Assembly: GCA_028680875.1 (NCBI GenBank) | Contig: JAQUJQ010000046.1 | Coordinates: forward strand, 1 to 9,777 | DNA from: Eubacteriales bacterium | GTDB taxonomy: Bacteria > Bacillota > Clostridia > Peptostreptococcales > Anaerovoracaceae | Direction of reading: 5' to 3' | DNA length: 9,777 bases | Part shown: positions 6,176 through 9,777 of the stretch, in pieces | Layout: each line of letters begins with the position of its first letter | Numbering within the stretch: position 1 is the first letter of the stretch | The notes under the pieces: generated by a model | Databases searched by the model: none | What the model was told of the DNA's origin: nothing | What the model saw: the letters and a program-made list of their open reading frames with translations, nothing else | Program-made: the position numbers and the translations under genes

Positions 6176-7189
6176 ATGATAAAGAATATGGTAGGAAAAC
6201 AAACTCTGTGTTTTCGGAATCAACCGGAAATTCTGGGAACAGGTTCTGTCGTGGGCGTAAAGGAAGGCAAAGGTCCTTTAGGAGAATGTTTTGATGTTGT
6301 ACTTGAGGAAGACATCTATGGCGAAAAAACCTGGGAAAAGGCAGAAACAAAAATGCTGAAAGAAGCGATTTTATTATCCATTAAGAAAGCAGGGAAAACC
6401 AAGGAACAAATCAATGCCATTCTTTCAGGAGATCTATTGAATCAACTTATGTCCGCATCCTTTTCGGCAAGGGATCTTCAGATTCCATTTTTGGGATTAT
6501 ATGGAGCATGTTCAACCATGACAGAGTCAATGATTGTGGGTGCTGTTTTGGTAGATGGAGGATATGCTGATCATGTGGTGGCGGCAGCATCAAGCCATTA
6601 CTGTACTGCGGAGAGACAATTCCGTATGCCATTAGAGCATGGAAATCAAAGGCCGCCTTCGGCTCACTGGACGGTTACCGGTTCCGGAAGTGTCGTGATA
6701 GGGAAAACGGATCATCCTTATATTTGCTGTACCTATGGAACCATAGGTAAAATAGTGGATCCGGGGATTACAGATACCAACCAAATGGGAGCGGCTATGG
6801 CCCCGGCTGCTTTGGATACAGTAATTACTCATTTTTCAGATACGGGCAGGCCATTAGATTATTATGATATGATTCTTACCGGTGACTTAGGGCATATTGG
6901 TAAGGATATCCTGCTGGATATGATGAAAAAGCAAGGTATGGATTTAGAAAAAGTTTATAATGATTGCGGTGTCTTGATTTATGATAGGGAGCAGGATACC
7001 CACAGTGGAGGAAGCGGATGCGGTTGCTCTGCTGTCACTTTTTCCGGATATATTTTTGACAAGCTAATAAAAGGTCAATTAAAGAAAATTTTATTGATTT
7101 CCACCGGTGCTCTTATGACCACAACGAGTTCTCAGCAAGGAAACTCTATCCCAGGCATTGCTCACGCAATCGCAGTCGAAATTTGCTAA
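6176..7189 (+). CDS. spoVAD: Stage V sporulation protein AD (dipicolinate-binding SpoVA subunit)
   Basis: SpoVAD is a soluble, membrane-associated thiolase-fold protein that binds dipicolinic acid and is needed for its uptake into the spore. The 337 residues are full length. Key segments are GKQTLCF near the start (7-13), AILSGDLLNQ (81-90), LGLYGACSTMTESM (106-119), SSHYCTAERQFRMPLE (139-154), MGAAMAPAALDTVITHFSDT (204-223), ILTGDLGHIG (233-242) and the Cys/Gly cluster SGGSGCGCSAV (277-287). The fold resembles ketoacyl synthases, but these sequences are SpoVAD-specific. The start is not certain: the ATG at 6176 has only weak sites (GAGGAAAGGA at 6151-6160, rather far; TAAGAG nearer), and the ATG at 6188 would give a start nearly as close to the family N-terminus. 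spoVAE follows after 15 bp. Confidence 0.95.
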   Translation: MIKNMVGKQTLCFRNQPEILGTGSVVGVKEGKGPLGECFDVVLEEDIYGEKTWEKAETKMLKEAILLSIKKAGKTKEQINAILSGDLLNQLMSASFSARDLQIPFLGLYGACSTMTESMIVGAVLVDGGYADHVVAAASSHYCTAERQFRMPLEHGNQRPPSAHWTVTGSGSVVIGKTDHPYICCTYGTIGKIVDPGITDTNQMGAAMAPAALDTVITHFSDTGRPLDYYDMILTGDLGHIGKDILLDMMKKQGMDLEKVYNDCGVLIYDREQDTHSGGSGCGCSAVTFSGYIFDKLIKGQLKKILLISTGALMTTTSSQQGNSIPGIAHAIAVEIC

Positions 7190-7204
7190 TAACGGAGGAT
7201 TTTT

Positions 7205-7561
7205 ATGGATTATTTTTGGACTTTTTTAATCGGTGGCGTTATTTGTTTAATCGGTCAGATTCTCATAGATACCACCAAACTGACACCACCCAGAATCCTG
7301 GTAATTTTTGTGGTCGCAGGTGCTTTATTTACCGGATTGGGATTATATCAACCTCTGGTGGAATTGGGGAAAAACGGTGCAACCGTACCTCTTCCCGGGT
7401 TTGGGTATCTGCTGGCTAAAGGTGCAATGGATGCTGTCAGAGAAGATGGTTTTATGGGTGCTTTGACAGGAGGCATAAAAAATTCCGCTGCAGGAATTGC
7501 AGCGGCCATCACTTTTGGTTATATTGTAGCTCTTATTTTTACACCAAAATCAATTCGTTAG
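7205..7561 (+). CDS. spoVAE: Stage V sporulation protein AE (SpoVA membrane subunit, SpoVAEB type)
   Basis: This small integral membrane protein is the third core component of the SpoVA dipicolinate channel. The 118 residues agree with the short SpoVAEB form (about 116). It has hydrophobic segments at about 6-22, 31-49 and 91-113, the loop QILIDTTKLTPPRILV (18-33), and the conserved VPLPGFGYLLAKGAMDAVRE (61-80) followed by DGFMGALTGG (81-90). GGAGG (7194-7198) stands 6 bases before the ATG. It is the last gene of the operon. Its TAG stop (7559-7561) overlaps the TAA stop (7558-7560, minus strand) of the converging penicillin-binding protein gene. A GC-rich hairpin at 7485-7505 within its codons appears to serve as that neighbour's terminator. 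Confidence 0.94.
   Translation: MDYFWTFLIGGVICLIGQILIDTTKLTPPRILVIFVVAGALFTGLGLYQPLVELGKNGATVPLPGFGYLLAKGAMDAVREDGFMGALTGGIKNSAAGIAAAITFGYIVALIFTPKSIR
7477..7505 (-). terminator. Intrinsic terminator of the minus-strand PBP gene, inside spoVAE
   Basis: On the minus strand CCGCTGCA, loop ATTCC and TGCAGCGG form a perfect 8-bp GC-rich stem (7485-7505), followed by AATTTTTTA with six T residues (7482 down to 7477). It starts about 53 bases after the PBP stop codon. On the plus strand the stem is not followed by a T-run, so it should act only on PBP transcription. Confidence 0.65.
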
Positions 7562-9777
7562 TTGAGCCAATCCGGTTTATTTGTCGGTTGATCCTCATTT
7601 TCGTCAGGGTTATCCGAGTTTTCGTTATTGCCATTTCCGTTGTTACCATCTCCATTGTTGCTATCGTCATTATCATTTTGATTCCAGTTAAAATTTGGAT
7701 TTAATGTGGCTTTTGGATCAATAGGATAGGAAGCAGGATCAATATTATGCAAATTGCAGTAATAGTGAGGGGCTTCGTAATTGATGTCGCTTACTACAGA
7801 ATTTCCATAGGAAAGGACTGATCCTTCCGGCCGCCTGACCATAACCTTTGTTTCTTTATTGAAACAGTATGGAGTTGCCAGGTAACCTGAATCCGGGCAT
7901 ACCGTTACTGAAACATGTATATCGTCAATTTCTAGTGGAGCTGTTCCGGCGACAAAATACTCACTACGGACAGTGCCTCTGGGATCCAGCGAGGAGAGTT
8001 CAGAAGGTAACTTGCCAGACTTGGTATCAATTGTTACACTGACCACATTATCCGATTTGGGAAAACTGCCTTTGGACAGCCCAGAATGAACCTGTTTCAT
8101 AATTTTACTCCATAGTCTGGCTGCAGAAACACTGCCTTGAGAGAGCTCTAGATTAATATCATTTCCAATCCATAAGGCTGCTGAATAATAAGGAGTAAAG
8201 CCTACAAACCAAGCATCGTAGTTATCTGAGGTCGTACCGGTTTTTCCCGCCACAGGTTGGCTGCCAATTGCTGCTGAACCGGCGATGCCGTTGGTCACGG
8301 TGGTTCTCAATATGTCGGTCATGATAAAGGCTACACCCCGATCCCAAACTTGTTCTTTAGTAATAGTTCCCTCTAAAAGCACTTCTCCTTTCTTATTGGT
8401 TACGGAGGTGTAGGATATGGGCTTGGTATAAACTCCTTGGTTTGCAAAAGTACCATAACCTACGGTCATTTGCAGTGGAGAGATTCCATTGGTCATACCT
8501 CCAAGAGCCAGTGCTGCGGCATTCATATCGTTAACTGCTCCGGATTCCACAACAGATGTAATACCCAATTTCTTTAAATAAGATAAAGAAGTATTAGGCC
8601 CGAGATCGGAAAAAACCTTTACTGCATTTACGTTGACCGACTGTTCAACAGATTTACGTAACGTATGGAGACCCCGATAGCCGGAATACCAGTTTTTAGG
8701 CCAGAGCTTCCCATTGACAACATAAGGTGCGTCATCCACAATCGATGCTGCTGTCCAAATTTTCTTTTCTTTGGTGCTTCCATGGCCGTTTACCTGTTCC
8801 ACAGAACGCTGAAGAGCGGGACCGTATACTGCCAGTGGTTTAATGGCAGAACCCGGTTGTCTGGTAGCGGTGGTTCGGTTAAACAGTGCTTTCCCCGACA
8901 GGCTTCGTCCCCCTACCATAGCTTTGATTCCTCCTGTCTTATAATCCATAACTGTCATGGCGGATTGGGGTTGAATTACCTTTTCTTTCAATTGGTAATG
9001 GTTTTTGGAAATCACAATACCTTTATCGGTAATAGGATAATCTGATTGTTCTTTAAAAAGTTCTTTGGAAAGAACCAGGTTGCCATCATCATCCCGGCTC
9101 TTATACTCTGCGGGAATGAGAATATAGCCCCCTCCCATACTATAGAAAGTGCCGTCTTCAATAACATACATCGGTTTAAATTCCACACTGTAATCAATGG
9201 AACCTTGCACTTCTGTTTTATAAAAATTAAGACGTTGTCCTTTTAATAAAGTAATGGAGCCATCTTCATTCATCTTATATTCATCCGGCTTAAGAATAAA
9301 ATTTTCATCATTATCAAATAGATTGGGATAATGGTAAAGAAGTATAGCCCCATTCGAGTCAAGTACATTACCGGCTTTATCTTTTTTTAGCCCGGTAACC
9401 TTTGGGAAGTTTTTACTGTTTTTAAACTCTTTTTCAATAATTTTTTGCATATCTACGTTGAGGGTACTATAGATACGCAATCCTCCATTATAAATCATAT
9501 TTTTTGCATTTTCTTCATCAATGTTGTATTCACTCATAAGATCTTCAATAACTTGGTTCACTACATAATCAGCAAAATAGGAAGAGATTTCTGCCCCTGT
9601 ATTGATGTTAGGCTTGATTGATGTTCGAATATCTTCGGCAACAGCTTCTTCGTATTCTTCTTCTGTAATGCAACCTTGCTCTTTCATAAATTGAAGATCC
9701 AAAATTTGTCTGTCTTTAAAATCATCCTGATACCAAATGCTGTAAGTATCACCTCTGTAGACAAAATCCAGGGAATC
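7558..9777 (-). CDS. Class A penicillin-binding protein (PBP1A-like), N-terminal part outside window
   Basis: This is a bifunctional peptidoglycan glycosyltransferase/transpeptidase acting outside the membrane. The frame is open to the window edge, so 739 residues are visible and the membrane anchor and most of the glycosyltransferase domain lie beyond; a TTG at 9702 is internal, preceded in frame by 25 codons (DSLDFVYRGDTYSIWYQ onward). Numbering visible residues from the edge: TLNVDMQKIIEKEF (105-118) begins the pre-transpeptidase region; PGSAIKP has the active-site Ser310 and Lys313; SVN is at 380-382; KTGT at 512-515. All three transpeptidase motifs are intact. After the catalytic domain comes a clostridial-type extension with CPDSGYLATPYC (627-638), then an Asn/Asp/Gly-rich tail from about 692. 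It converges on spoVAE with a 3-base stop overlap. Whether it is a sporulation or a vegetative PBP cannot be decided here. Confidence 0.94.
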   Translation of the reverse strand, partial: DSLDFVYRGDTYSIWYQDDFKDRQILDLQFMKEQGCITEEEYEEAVAEDIRTSIKPNINTGAEISSYFADYVVNQVIEDLMSEYNIDEENAKNMIYNGGLRIYSTLNVDMQKIIEKEFKNSKNFPKVTGLKKDKAGNVLDSNGAILLYHYPNLFDNDENFILKPDEYKMNEDGSITLLKGQRLNFYKTEVQGSIDYSVEFKPMYVIEDGTFYSMGGGYILIPAEYKSRDDDGNLVLSKELFKEQSDYPITDKGIVISKNHYQLKEKVIQPQSAMTVMDYKTGGIKAMVGGRSLSGKALFNRTTATRQPGSAIKPLAVYGPALQRSVEQVNGHGSTKEKKIWTAASIVDDAPYVVNGKLWPKNWYSGYRGLHTLRKSVEQSVNVNAVKVFSDLGPNTSLSYLKKLGITSVVESGAVNDMNAAALALGGMTNGISPLQMTVGYGTFANQGVYTKPISYTSVTNKKGEVLLEGTITKEQVWDRGVAFIMTDILRTTVTNGIAGSAAIGSQPVAGKTGTTSDNYDAWFVGFTPYYSAALWIGNDINLELSQGSVSAARLWSKIMKQVHSGLSKGSFPKSDNVVSVTIDTKSGKLPSELSSLDPRGTVRSEYFVAGTAPLEIDDIHVSVTVCPDSGYLATPYCFNKETKVMVRRPEGSVLSYGNSVVSDINYEAPHYYCNLHNIDPASYPIDPKATLNPNFNWNQNDNDDSNNGDGNNGNGNNENSDNPDENEDQPTNKPDWLN
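7579..7701 (-). repeat. Low-complexity Asn/Asp/Gly-coding tract at the PBP C-terminus
   Basis: About 40 codons encode a hydrophilic, acidic, Asn-rich tail with irregular GNN/NGN/DNN units and no exact tandem period. It is probably a disordered extracellular tail, common in Firmicute class A PBPs; the nucleotide repetitiveness makes it prone to length change. Confidence 0.6.

Noticed and set aside
6176..7189. SpoVAD as a ketoacyl-ACP synthase or thiolase working with the acyl-CoA dehydrogenase
   Set aside because: The fold is related, but the sequence motifs and the spoVAC/spoVAE neighbours identify it as SpoVAD; the operon is separated from acd-etfBA by a strong terminator.
7183..7419. 78-codon plus-strand reading frame overlapping the start of spoVAE
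   Set aside because: It is out of frame with spoVAE, has no family resemblance and lacks the GGAGG site that fits the ATG at 7205.
9700..9777. PBP start at a TTG codon at 9702
   Set aside because: The frame continues open for 25 more codons to the window edge with PBP-like sequence, and the glycosyltransferase domain is missing, so the TTG is an internal Leu codon.
1..9777. Mobile element, CRISPR array, tRNA or rRNA
   Set aside because: No transposase or integrase frame, no spaced direct repeats and no RNA-gene-like sequence were seen; the 4.2-kb insert shows no obvious flanking direct repeats by eye.

Overview
The window reads as chromosomal DNA of an anaerobic, endospore-forming, low-GC Firmicute of the class Clostridia. 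The evidence is the forespore sigma operon spoIIAA-spoIIAB-sigF, the short clostridial spoVAC-spoVAD-spoVAE operon, and a clostridial acyl-CoA dehydrogenase/electron-transfer-flavoprotein operon whose EtfA carries an extra ferredoxin domain. AGGAGG-type ribosome binding sites and AT-rich intergenic DNA fit this. I cannot name the species.

Layout. From 1 to 1441 (+): the end of spoIIAA, complete spoIIAB and complete sigF, each overlapping the next. From 1416 to 2069 (-): a small lipoprotein that looks like a free-standing Cache/PAS-type sensor domain. Its 3' end runs 26 bp into sigF on the opposite strand. From 2070 to 2325: an AT-rich divergent control region with a candidate promoter for each side and a good match to the operator of the redox repressor Rex. 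From 2326 to 5567 (+): acd-etfB-etfA, a tightly spaced operon closed by a palindrome and a strong intrinsic terminator (5583-5620). From 5699 to 7561 (+): spoVAC-spoVAD-spoVAE with its own candidate promoter. From 7558 to beyond 9777 (-): a class A penicillin-binding protein, cut at its N-terminal side by the window edge. It converges on spoVAE with overlapping stop codons, and its probable terminator lies inside the spoVAE coding sequence.

How it works together. SpoIIAB holds sigma-F inactive until dephosphorylated SpoIIAA releases it in the forespore. The SpoVA proteins later move dipicolinic acid into the developing spore and out again at germination. In many Clostridia the spoIIA genes lie directly next to spoVAC-D-E. 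Here they are separated by about 4.2 kb holding the sensor-like lipoprotein and an energy-metabolism operon. That operon has its own redox-type operator and terminator, so it looks like a self-contained insert under separate control. The dehydrogenase, EtfB and ferredoxin-EtfA together resemble the electron-bifurcating acyl-CoA dehydrogenase/Etf complexes (butyryl-CoA dehydrogenase type; the ferredoxin-EtfA arrangement is that of caffeyl-CoA reductase CarCDE). The physiological substrate cannot be read from this window. No RNA genes, CRISPR arrays or insertion sequences were seen.
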